In this document: piece after piece, positions 25,481-35,999 of the stretch | How the letters are laid out: every line of letters starts with the position of its first letter | Numbering within the stretch: position 1 is the first letter of the stretch | Source of the DNA: Linepithema humile | Taxonomy: Eukaryota > Arthropoda > Insecta > Hymenoptera > Formicidae | Assembly (NCBI RefSeq): GCF_040581485.1 | Contig: NC_090135.1 | Location: forward strand, 8,363,001 to 8,427,000 | Direction of reading: 5' to 3' | Length of the DNA: 64,000 bases | Notes under the pieces: generated by a model | Seen by the model: the letters and a program-made list of their open reading frames with translations, nothing else | Database searches by the model: none | Told to the model about the DNA's origin: nothing | Translations under genes and position numbers: made by a program

Positions 25481-27130
25481 AGACGATTGGACACTTTCCC
25501 GAGGAAAGCGGCGCGGGTCGACTGATCCAAAGACTTAATTAAGACCTTTAAAGGACTCGGACGGGGACGATCTCTCGATCAAGCGCGGTCGAATTGCGCG
25601 CGGTAATCGCGGCATCTGGAACGCTGGAACAGTGCTGGATCGGCTCTCATAGAGGAGTGGTCCTGACCGAAAGAGATAGCGACGGTGCAATTAAGCGTTT
25701 AATCTGAGAAGTTCTTGGTCAGATCGGGACCAAGAGTCCGGGGATGCGGCGTGCGGACGCAATTACAGCAAGGAGGTTATCGTCGCGGAGCTTCGACAGC
25801 GGGATTCGTGAAGCAGGAACCCCCAAGTCCAGGCGGACTCCTTCGTCCGGCCGGCAGGCGGATCCTCGGGACAGAAACGTTCCATTGTGCGCGGAAACTT
25901 TGACAACTGGACAGCGGCTGAGGCTAAGGATTTAATCGAAGTACACCGGACACGGGGTGACCTAATTTTCTGACGGCCGCGAGATCCGTAACGCACTCAA
26001 GGAGCGGTTAGCGTTTCACGGACCGCACCACTATCTCGCGCCTGATGTTCAGTAGCAGACGCTCGAGAAACTTTCGAAAGCACGGTTGCAATCGCCGGCT
26101 TTTAGTAAGTTACAGACCGGAGAGAAGCATTTTGGATTTGGTGCGAGGAGCTCGTTAAAGAGTCGCTAAGACTCGTTTAAGCTGCCCGCGAAGAAACTTT
26201 TAATCTGCGCAAGTGTTTCAGCTATGAAGAATTCCGTGAAGACTTCGTTTGATTACGAGATTAATTAAGATTAAATTAAAGTAACACTAGTATCAAAGTT
26301 GATTAGTATTTTAATTACTTTAATAAAGTCTAATATTCTAATTAATTAATCTTATATAAATTATTATTGATCATTATAGGTTACTATTCGTATAAAAAAT
26401 ATTATTTTTTTATAAAGCAAAAATGTAATCAATGTATTGAAGTTTCCTAAATATTTCTTCCTTTTAATAATTAATGTAATATTATATACAACAAGCGAAG
26501 TTAAGCGTCTCAATTGTAGTGCAGTTTGTATTGTTCGCGACGGCGCGTTCACCAGCGAATCCCATGTGCACTATTGAATTTCAGAACACATCTAATAGGA
26601 AAGCCATTTCCTGCTTTCGCGCACCTCGAGCGATCATCAAGAGCGAATTGTGTAGATGCGCTCTTAGCTTCCGATTCTCTTCTATTCCGAGGCGATCGGC
26701 GAAGAGAAAATAGGGAAGCGAAAAGGAACGAAACGAAAACGTCACCCTCGACGACGCCCGCAATCGTCGTCTTATTGGTTCATCGGAATCACAGAACGTT
26801 CGGCCCGACCCGGCCCGGCCCGGCCCGGGATCGCGTGTTGCAACGTCGATTCCGAAGGGATGGAAGCGGGCCTCGGTGCCACTCGGTGTTCCTAGGACGG
26901 GTTCGGGTCCCTCCCAGGCCATTGGTTATTCATGAAGCCCCGCTCGGAATTGAGAGACACAACGAAGCGTTACCGGGGATAGTCGAGCTATCGATTGTCT
27001 GGCAGTTACTTCAACGTATACGCTCGTTTATCCGCTTTCCCCGTTTCTCAACCTCCCCGCGACCGAAAAGAGATCGAGAAATGTCACTGACGAATCGTTT
27101 ATACACTCTTCCAACGTGAAAAACGGATCT
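25481..27130. other. Moderately GC-rich non-coding DNA with CGGCC array
   Basis: GC-richer sequence is interrupted by an AT-rich interval at about 26270-26510. A CGGCC pentamer array spans 26801-26828. A 197-codon plus-strand frame ending near 27119 starts at TTG and has no internal ATG until close to its end, so it is not accepted as a gene. Confidence 0.5.
26801..26828 (+). repeat. CGGCC pentamer tandem array
   Basis: Five consecutive 5-bp units (one is CGACC) plus a partial unit. Its low complexity inflates the overlapping open frames. Confidence 0.85.
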
Positions 27131-30073
27131 GACATATCGGTATAATAGTTGAACGGGTTCGTGAAATGGAGACCGATTTTGAAATTTCAATTTTCAGCTG
27201 ATATGCTCTTCGAAATCTATATTTTAAACTCTGAATGTATCTTATCGGAATCGATTTGTATCAAATTCAGTCCTAGTTGCAACAGAAATGCAAAAATTAT
27301 TATCAATTCACGAAGCAAATAACTAAAACGAAGTTTGCGGGTTTCTTCTTGTATACAATTCATACATAATTCTTCTATTAGAAAATTGCAGAGCTAACGA
27401 ATGTCCTGATTGTGTATCGTTCTAAATGTATTGCAAGACATTCTAATGTGAAGGAAGTAATTTCCTGAATAATGCAAGTCTTCCGTGGAATATATTCTGC
27501 GCTTTGCCGTTCCAGGTACACACGGAATGGGTAAAAAATCCACGGATCGCGTGGACTTGACGACAATAAAGAAATCAGATCGAGGGCACGGAAAAGAAAA
27601 TTTCGTAAAAATGCTATATCATTTTTGAAGGATATGCAATTTGATTCCTTGCTGACATTACAAAGTTAGATTATCTGACATCCGTTACAATGAGAATAAC
27701 CAGCGCAAATGGTTATGCCATTAGAAGTAATCTCGTGACGCTCATTGCCACCTGAACTTTGCTCTATATTAGCAGTTTATAAATAAGTTAACCGATTTCG
27801 CCTGTGTAAGAACACTTACGTCAAACAACGTTAAAGGTCAAAAGTATTGGCGCACGCCGTCCGACGTCCGATCAAAATTATAATGCTGATAATATAAGTA
27901 TCAATAAATCTCGGCAAAATATTTATCAGACAACAGTTTAAAATTAGATACGCGTCGATAATTTTATTTGTTCAATTTAGCCATGTTATTGATTAGTTGA
28001 CAAAAGTACGATAAAAGTATCACATCGCACTTCAATAATTTTTAATTGTATTTTGCGATATTGTTTCGGTTATAATCTGAGCACAGATGCAATTTTGGAG
28101 TACTCGAACGGATAATGGGGTTGCTTCATAATACAGTGTATTATGCAAAATTTATAAAACCGAGTTATTAGTATAAGTGACTCCGAGATTATATTAATCT
28201 TTTATATATTAAAATATATTGTGATAATCAAACATAAAAGAATATATTTTATTATAACATATATCAATTTTCATTAAGTTTAAAAAATATTTTTCAAACC
28301 ACAAATAAAGATTTGTATTAATTTTAAGCTACGAGTGAAAAGTTGTATCTAATTTAAACAAATGTAATATCCTATCTTTCAAATTAAAATAATAATAATA
28401 AGTAATAATAAACCAAATTCAGTTCAAAATAATTTTTCCGGCACCAATGTCAGATATAATGGAATGCAATCCGAGACGTATCGTGCGGACGAATTATTTT
28501 CCAATCGATTCCGTCGAAATCAATGTCATGGAATTACGACTGTCAGCGGGATGAGACGCATCCAATATGAAGCGCATTCGTGTCCCGCGAAGTGAGCGGC
28601 TAAGTGATTGCTGCCCATGGGGGCTTTCCTACAGGAGCGCGTTCTTATTCTGCAATCCGGATGTGACATTTACTATCAATTTACGACGTCGCGGACTGTT
28701 AAGCACGACCGGCGACATATATATACACGTGGCTTTACATACGAACGAGAGACACGTAAGTATATGCCTCGTATAAAGGTTATCGCTAAATTCTTCTCAA
28801 AGCACGTCCACTTTAATTTTTTTTTGTCAGAGTACAGTTTTCTAGTTTAATCGATTCTATAGTAAAATTAGCAATTATCGAAATATATACGTTTTTAAAT
28901 AACAACAATAATCATAAAAAATAAAAAGACTAAAAAAGCGCTACGTTATATTATAAATTATTCCCTCTTAATCCCATCAAATATATAAATGCATATTCAA
29001 ACATTTTTTATGTGTTAATTCCAACAATATAGAGCATAAATAATCATATATATATTTATATCCTCTTTCCATACCAGAAAAAATATATATCGCACATTTT
29101 AGATTCTGCAAACTTGTCTGACTAATGCTGTCCGTAATTACTTAACGTTATAATAAACGCAGTAAATATTTTCTTTGCAATTTTTATATTTTTCACACTA
29201 TTTTCCTTTTCTATCTTTTTTCTCCAATTGCATAAGCGCTGGCATAAGCAGTTGCTCTTGTTTTATTTTAACAGATCGATTCATTATTGATTCTAGTGAA
29301 TTAAGTCCTGCAAATTTAATCCGTTTTGTATAATCTGTCGCCGAATGTCTCAGAAAATTTATGAACGATTTAAAAAAGATATATAAACTTGCAAAATATC
29401 TTGTTCACATATATCCATAAATATTTTTAATTAAAACAAACTTCTTAATGCTTCGTAATGATGTTGATATTAAAAATTTTATTATTGTAAAAAATATGCA
29501 TAAAATATTTGTATTATAACTGTTGCAATATTATAATTCATGAATAATTCATATTATATTAATGGAGAATTCATTTTCATATAACAATTTGTTAAAATTA
29601 ATATTGCATATCTTCATAAATATGCGATTGAGAATCGTATATATTGCACTCAAAAAATCCATCTGAAATTAATATTATCGATATATTTATATAAAGTGTT
29701 ATGATTTTAATGTCCCAAAGATTTATAATACATTTCACTTAGAGAACATATTTAAATATTACTCACCAATTATTATGAGCTTTACAATATATTATATTCT
29801 AAATTAAAAAAGACTATTTTTTTATCAAATATTAATTTTATTTAATTAACGCACATTAATTATTTTTAAAAGCATATTTCATCCTCTAAACAAGCTTACA
29901 AGCACATTTAAAATAATACATATCTTTTATATTGGATTAGATTACAATATATAAGCTCACTAAATCGGAAAAAGATACTCGAATATGTTCCTTACTTCAA
30001 GATCAATCAGCGTAATTTTGAACTCTTATCGGATAGAAGATTTACGATAACTTCTGTTTCTTATCAGATTAGA
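27131..30073. other. AT-rich non-coding DNA
   Basis: Predominantly AT-rich, most strongly at 27880-28440 and 28840-30060. Contains an AAT-type repeat (28387-28411) and a hairpin with 8-bp arms (28127-28145). A good donor-like GTAAGTAT at about 28756 follows a short open frame beginning at ATG 28567, but there is no supporting evidence for an exon. Confidence 0.55.
28387..28411 (+). repeat. (AAT)n imperfect microsatellite
   Basis: AAT/ATA trinucleotide repeat of about 25 nt with one interruption. Confidence 0.8.
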
Positions 30074-30116
30074 TTTCACATAGGTTTCGCATATATTTCG
30101 CGAAACCTATGTGAAA
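30074..30116. other. Perfect 17-bp inverted repeat, 9-nt loop
   Basis: The left arm 30074-30090 and right arm 30100-30116 are exact reverse complements separated by 9 nt. It is one of the longest perfect hairpins seen here. It is shorter than a typical animal pre-miRNA stem, and no terminal duplication marks it as a mobile element. Confidence 0.8.
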
Positions 30117-30138
30117 ATGATATTCACATGATACGTGT

Positions 30139-30178
30139 AACGCGATTACAAATCCTATAACACGATTACGAATCCTCG
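30139..30178 (+). repeat. 20-bp tandem duplication
   Basis: Two adjacent 20-bp units share the CGATTAC-AATCCT core and differ at a few positions. They lie 23 bp after the perfect hairpin. Confidence 0.8.
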
Positions 30179-30420
30179 ATTAGGCAAATCGTACGTAATT
30201 AAGTACGTGGCGAATGCGGTGTCGACGGAATCGCTCGGCGAGCATCGCGCGCGCCCGTTGCAGCAGTTGGCTCTGTAAATGAGGACATTATTGCGATTAA
30301 TAATTTTTCGGAATTAATTATCGCGCCGGAGTTCGGGCGGCGTGCGCGTAACCGGCGGCAATGATTGATGGGGGCTCCATTATGAATCGCGCTGTGAAAT
30401 TAATCGCTTCCTCCACCTCG
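30179..30420. promoter_or_regulatory. TAAT-rich block with PBC/Hox-like motif, enhancer-like
   Basis: GC-rich sequence carries repeated homeodomain cores (GATTAATAAT, GGAATTAATTATC, CCATTATG, GAAATTAATCGC). It also has TGATTGATGG (about 30363-30372), which matches the composite PBC/Hox site type. No coding frame of interest lies here. The assignment rests on motif texture only. Confidence 0.25.
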
Positions 30421-31480
30421 CCCCCGTCCTCGTACATGCTATCCCCGCCTCGCCCCCGTCTCCCTTGACCGCGCGACGGATTACGAATGGACCGATGATG
30501 AATACGCGATTTCCAGGTTCGCCCACGAGGCCTGCCCATATCGCCGGCACGCACCTGCCTTCCGCTGCAGACGCGGCTTTTTCTTCGCTCATTAAATATT
30601 CATTATACCCGCCACGCGGCTCGCCGCAGTTTTTACCCGAACGCCCTAATTCCCGAGGTATTATTCTCGAATTTCAATACGCACATGTTTCGACGTATCG
30701 CACCGTGCTCGTCATATTGTCAGAATTCTTCCTGAAGAATCCCGCAGTAACTCTATAGAAATGCTAGACCTTCGTTCATTTAACAGAAGCGGAACATAAA
30801 AGAGCAAAACATAAGAGAGTTTTCAATAATTCTCGTTAACATTCTAACCATTTGCTACCTGACCGTAATTTATATCGAATATGGAAGTAGAAAAAGAGAA
30901 AGCAGAAATAAATTTCCAGACCCTCGTCTTCGAATTTCATTTATAGCGTTTTTACGACCAACAAAATAACAAAACCTTTCTGTCGATTTACGGTTAATAC
31001 AGTTAAAAAAACCTATAAAAGAGAAAACCATTATGACTAGTCATAAAAATGGCTAAAAATATAGATATTCAAGATTTATCAAATCCACCAAGAAATTTTT
31101 CCACCATCGATGATAGAGTGAAAATATATATATTGATTATTTAAAATCTGCAATGTTATTACTGCTTGCTAATATGTTTACTTACAAATTTCTAATTTCA
31201 CTTGTAAATGAGAATTGAACAGCAATTTAAATAAAATACGCTTCAATAGTATAAATTAAAATAACAGAACTTTGTTATTTTTACTGGTAACGTTATTGCT
31301 ATTCTGATTTTTGTTATGATTTTTAAGACAACTACTACACTTTTCATTGTAATACTCGTAAAAGTGCAATATAAATAGACAATTTCAGGAGAAATATATA
31401 TGTATAATCTGCAGACTGCGAAATTGCGGCAGATAATAACTGCGAAATTAAAAAAATTCTAAATTTATGAATCCGTGACC
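30421..31480. other. Short GC-rich segment then AT-rich DNA
   Basis: GC-rich to about 30680, then AT-rich with short A and T runs. Nothing further is recognised. Confidence 0.6.
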
Positions 31481-33809
31481 CAAAGATTGTGCGAAATCTG
31501 TGTAACAGCCTGTATACGTGGAGGCGAAAGGGTGGCGTTGCAGCACAAGGGGGGTGGGCCGGGCTCATCCAAAAGCGCCAGGAGATGCACAGGGCGGTTA
31601 GGCAATTTTACGCTCTCCCAGTTACAAAAACCATTTACGCTTAAATGCCCTCGCGTCCCCCAAAGTCCCACAATCCCTCCCTCGTCTGCCACCGCCGCCG
31701 TCGCTCTCTCGCCCCCTCGCCGAAAATTCCACCTCGTCCGGCTAGACGTGACACGACGGACGGGCGCTCTCCGGGGGTTTCGGTGTCCTGCAAACGTCCA
31801 GCCGCGAGCGGGGGTTGCATAGTACCACGAGCATGTATCGTGACCGAGAGCCATCGATACCGAAACGAGATGTCAGTAATCCGTCGCGTTCTTTGCGCAC
31901 ATCGGGCTCGCGAAATTGGAAATGTCGGTTGTGCGATTTACAATCCGCTACGTGTCGCAGCGATTAACCCTCCAATAGGCACGTAATTTTTGTTCGCGTG
32001 CTGAATGAATAGAACAGGCCGAGTGACACATATGTGTCCTCCACGTCAACTGGAAGGGGTTAATCAGGTGTCACGCGATGTGGAATTGAGCAAATTTACC
32101 GGCAAAATTTACCAAACTAGATAACATGATTTCAACAATGGCATTATTTTTTCCTACATCGCAGTTCGTTGAAAAAAAAAAAGTACAATAAACATTGATT
32201 TTTAGATTGCAATTATAAGCCATCTAAAGTTAAAAAATATTTTAATAAATCACTGACAGTACTCGCGAAAATGCCGATATGAAGAAAGACTTCTGCAGCG
32301 GAGATAAATTCCGGAAAATTTCTTTGCAATGCAATCGCCATTTTCCGAAGCGCGCGTGTTCAGTTCAGGATGAAGAACAATAGTCCTTTTCAATATGCAT
32401 CGCACAATTCAGGCAGTCGTAAAGTTTCCACTGCCATCCTCCTCTACCTTCGAGTTTCTCGCGAATCCACGCTGGCCGTCCCTTCGCGAATGGGAAACGC
32501 ATCGGCGGACAAATTTCGATACCAATCCTCCTGCGCGGCGTATGTACGAGATTGCGAAAGACGCCATTTCGAGAGACAACTGCTGCACGCTCGAGCGCAT
32601 TACGGATTGCGTCCTCGTCCTGGTTCACTCTGTCTTTCCCCCTCTCTCTCTCTCTCTCTCTCTTTCATACTTGCGTTTCCGCTGTATCCCCGTCTCGCTT
32701 GCACGGGATAATCCGACCGATTACGTTATGCTTAAATATTTATCGGGCTGCATTAGGGAAACATGAGCCCTCTCTATGCATGGGAGCGCAGCACGTGGGA
32801 TAGCCATCCCTTTCGCGTCCGCCGCCCCTCCCGCGTCCGCCCACGCCGCTAGCTCTTCGGCTCTCTGCGCTTCCTGCCGCCTCTTTTAACCCTCTTTCCT
32901 CGCCAATTCCCTCGCCCCTCCCTCGTTCATCGCCCTCGGTAGGGCCCAAGTATCCATTCGCTCTCTCATTCTCCGCCGTCACGCTGCATCGCGACGCTGC
33001 TGACACGCGTGCATGTAGACCGAGAGCGCACCGCGAACCAGAAACTAAATTCTCGACAACGAGCCCGCCGAGCATGCTCCCAATTACGCGGTGCTCGCGG
33101 GACGAAATTGAACGACCACGACGTTTTTCGGCTCCTGCGGCGACGATCCTAGACGACATATGTGGAGGGACGGAACGGGACAGGTATGAAGAGAGAGGAA
33201 GGGAGACGCAACTATTTCTATCCTAGCGCGGCTCCTCTGAGGATAAACATGATAAAGTTCAGGCGATGAATATATAGGTAACATCATAACACGTATCCGA
33301 GCGAACGTATACGGAAACAAAAGAGACTTCTGAAAGTTCATGTACGATGAGTGGAACGTCGATTCTGGTGCCGTGACAATTAAACGCTACCTTCGCGATG
33401 CAAGTTTCCGAAATGTTGCATTTGCATTAAGTGAATAATCTGTTTTCATAAAATGACTCGCGCTCCGCGTCCTCTTTTCGGTTTAATATAACAATTTCAT
33501 GTAAAACATGCCATTCTATTAACTTTGATTGCACAATTACCTGAATATGAAATTCCAAAAACTTACATCCGCGCGAGATACCAAATTTCAACGACAAATC
33601 CGAGTCTTAATAATAACATTAGCATTCCATTTTGAGTAAATGGCTAATAATAGGAAGAAAAGAGAAGAAAATAACTACACGTAAGATAACGACATATAGA
33701 TTTAAAAAAAAAAACGAGGAAATTAAATATTAAGATTGCAGCTTTTTAAACCGTACAGCTTTTTCAGCTTTATATTTAAATCTTTTATTCTTTTCTACTT
33801 CTTTTTAGC

Positions 33810-33810
<1 letters not shown>
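31481..33810. other. Two CpG-dense patches separated by AT-rich DNA
   Basis: CpG-dense at about 31490-31980 and 32340-33200, AT-rich between and after. The patches contain overlapping frames of 100-140 codons on both strands, including a minus-strand ATG frame of 139 codons (32740-33159) rich in G, R, E and S. The simultaneous openness of opposing frames argues for a compositional origin. A CT repeat lies at 32642-32663. Confidence 0.5.
32642..32663 (+). repeat. (CT)n microsatellite
   Basis: CT dinucleotide tract of about 22 nt. It encodes Leu/Ser runs in spurious frames. Confidence 0.9.

Positions 33811-33847
<37 letters not shown>
33811..33847. repeat. (TA)n microsatellite
   Basis: Perfect TA repeat of about 37 nt, self-complementary and able to extrude a cruciform. 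Confidence 0.9.
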
Positions 33848-33851
<4 letters not shown>

Positions 33852-33975
33852 TTCCTTCAGATCGAATAACATTTTTAACTTTTAGCTGACTATTTTAGAA
33901 ACAGCATTTCATGCGATTTAAAAAAAAACTGCAAGGCGCGATGCGTAAATTCGCCGTGTCAATTCTGCGCTTATA

Positions 33976-34019
33976 GTAATTGTAAGCACACTACAATTAC
34001 GTTCGTGCGTGGCGAACGT
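33976..34019. other. Two adjacent hairpins
   Basis: GTAATTGTA (33976-33984) pairs with 33992-34000 across a 7-nt loop. ACGTTCG (33999-34005) pairs with CGAACGT (34013-34019) across another 7-nt loop. The stems share two bases, so at full length they are mutually exclusive at the junction. Equal loop sizes in tandem are unusual. The function is unknown. Confidence 0.65.
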
Positions 34020-34391
34020 GCACGCAACTATCAGATATGGCCGTAAACATCTTCACTATAGCGGAATATAACGCGAGGATTACTCCGCGCGCCTGAAACG
34101 GTTTAGGGACGGGTAATATTTAACGGGTACGCTAAAGTCGAACCGGACGCAGATACGATCGCGTTATTCTAAGTGCGGTCGCGATAATTTTGCGTGCAGG
34201 CGAGAACGGAAGCGGCGGGTCGGTAGGGAAAGGGCCACGGCGGATGGGGGAGGGGTGAAGGGTGAGGGCCACTCCTGACTTATCGTCGCTCGTAAAGGAG
34301 CATGGAGAACGGTGCGGCACAAATTCGGGACACAAAGCGCCACCATTTCTCCCGGGCCCTTTCTTGCCGCGTTCTCCATCTCGTTGCGAGA

Positions 34392-34406
34392 GGGGGGGGG
34401 GGGGGG
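34392..34406 (+). repeat. Poly-G run, 15 nt
   Basis: Uninterrupted run of 15 G within purine-rich sequence. Confidence 0.9.
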
Positions 34407-34486
34407 AAGAGGAAACGGGACTACATAGAGAAGAGTTCTCTTGTAGGCGCGAAAGAGGTAGTTGCGAAAATGAGACCGACAAAAAA

Positions 34487-34532
<46 letters not shown>
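34487..34532 (+). repeat. Compound (GT)n(GA)n microsatellite
   Basis: A 14-nt GT tract passes directly into a 32-nt GA tract. Confidence 0.9.
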
Positions 34533-34537
<5 letters not shown>

Positions 34538-35008
34538 AACTAGAGAAATAGAAGCTAAACAAAAAAAAGTAAAATATACGCAAAATATCGTGCGATTCTT
34601 CTTGGTTATGAATTATCTTTGATAAATAAAGCAAAAAAATATATATTATCAGATTTGAAAAGGTGAATATTAAATACCGTAGCAACAAAACCTCGCACTA
34701 AAATTCTATAAAATTTCACTGAAAACTAAACGAAATATCTCTGCTATTCTCATATATACTTGCGTTGAATATAATACGCTGAAACCGTTTATATTCGATC
34801 GCTTGTAGTTTGAGAACTGCCGACATCTCGAACGCTGAAACAACGACCATTCCGCCCAATTTCCCTGCTATCATCTGCGGTTGAGAGAAAGTGCAAAAGT
34901 TTTGAGACAACGTGTATGCAACAAGAACGAGAGAGCGAGCAAAAATAGTGACGGGGGGACGGGCGGGAGGGGGAGAGGGAAGAGACAGAAAGGCGCGCTT
35001 TGACCATA

Positions 35009-35048
35009 GGTATTCATGAGCGCAGCCTGCCCGGATTAGCATGTGAAA
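35009..35048 (+). promoter_or_regulatory. Module copy 1: TATTCATGAG ... GGATTAGCATGTGAAA
   Basis: TATTCATGAG (35011-35020) is followed 12 nt later by GGATTAGCATGTGAAA (35033-35048). The module follows a G-rich stretch and precedes pyrimidine-rich sequence. The same pair recurs at 35973-35999. GGATTA is the Otd/Bicoid-class homeodomain core and CATGTG is an E-box, so a regulatory element is plausible. Confidence 0.4.
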
Positions 35049-35944
35049 GAACACTTTGCCCGTCGCTTTCCACCCCGTGCATTCCCTCTCTCTGCAGCTT
35101 TCCTGCTTCTCTTTGCCCGGCCAGCCCTCCCCGTCTCATATTTTTCGAGGGGGAGGGCCACCGTGACCGGGACCCCGTGTATTCGACCGTCGAGAAATGC
35201 TCGCACTGGCACGTTAATCGAATACCCTTCGAATCAACGTGGAGAGAAAATGCGGCGCGGAAGATAAAGCTCGTGCACTTTGAAGCTTTTAAAATTCTCG
35301 GATATCCATCAGGCATATCATTGTGAACTTTTCGATGTCGTTCAAGCTTATTTATGGCAACTGTCTGTCTTTAAATGGCCCTAAAATGCAAATAATTCTT
35401 TCATTTTATTCACTAAAAATTTACTAACTTTTCACATCTCATCGCTTTCGGCAATTATTGCTAAATGTTCTTTTGTGTCATTAATTCGATGTCGCTCGCG
35501 CATTTTTTCAATCATCTCAACTATCTTGAATTTTTATTATTTCGTTAAAAAAAATCATTAATTTAAAATACAATAAGCATCACGGTTTGGGATTTTTGTT
35601 CGGAAACAGACGGAAGAAAATCGCGAAGAGATATCGCGTCTTTCGCAACGTTTCTCGTAGAAATATGACGTCCGCGGAAAGGCACTCGATGTTGACGGCT
35701 ACGAGCTCCATCGGAGTTTTAATCACATTACCCGGCTACGACGGGCGAGCGTGTCACCAAGCTTTTGCTTCGACCTAATCGAATAAGAGGGGTCTTACGC
35801 CGGTACCAACCCCGCGCTCACACTCTGTTCCCTTCACGCGCTCCCATTACCGGATGTATAAATGCGAGCAGTGATACGTCTACGTCTTCCGCCTTACAGG
35901 TCTTCGACGGTATGAAAGCGCGCGCGTGTGCGTGTGAAGGAGGT
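35049..35944. other. Non-coding DNA between module copies
   Basis: GC-rich to 35260, AT-rich to about 35580, then CpG-rich. A decent acceptor-like CCGCCTTACAG lies near 35889-35899 but no donor follows at a sensible exon distance with an obvious coding frame. Confidence 0.5.
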
Positions 35945-35999
35945 GGGGGGCGGGGGGGGGGTCCTTTGAGGATATTCATGAGAGGATTACCATGTGAAA
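35945..35999 (+). promoter_or_regulatory. Module copy 2: G-rich tract, TATTCATGAG, GGATTACCATGTGAAA
   Basis: A G-rich tract (35945-35961, six G, one C, ten G) precedes TATTCATGAG (35973-35982) and GGATTACCATGTGAAA (35984-35999). Compared with copy 1, the second motif differs at one base (C for G) and the spacer is 1 nt instead of 12. Pyrimidine-rich DNA follows, as in copy 1. This looks like a diverged duplication or two related regulatory elements. Confidence 0.4.

Larger units (their letters stand above)
34020..35008. other. CpG-rich DNA with poly-G and GT/GA repeats
   Basis: GC-rich to 34460 with a 15-nt G run (34392-34406), then a compound GT (34487-34500) and GA (34501-34532) repeat, then AT-rich DNA to about 34790 and GC-rich again. 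A 174-codon minus-strand frame here starts at TTG and runs through the GA repeat, so it is rejected as a gene. Confidence 0.55.

Noticed and set aside
26526..27119. 197-codon plus-strand open frame
   Set aside because: It starts at TTG with no ATG until near its end, runs through a CGGCC array, and opposing frames are also open.
28567..28760. ATG frame leading to a GTAAGTAT donor, a possible alternative first exon
   Set aside because: Two overlapping frames are equally open, the peptide is unrecognised, and no promoter motif was found.
28840..30060. Very AT-rich kilobase as a mitochondrial insertion
   Set aside because: No mitochondrial gene, tRNA or rRNA segment could be recognised.
33520..33560. 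Minus-strand TATTCAG/GTAATT as a recursive site
   Set aside because: Weak pyrimidine tract and weak donor; far below the quality of the plus-strand site at 2842.
34164..34688. 174-codon minus-strand open frame
   Set aside because: TTG start, and it includes the translated GA/GT microsatellite and poly-G run.
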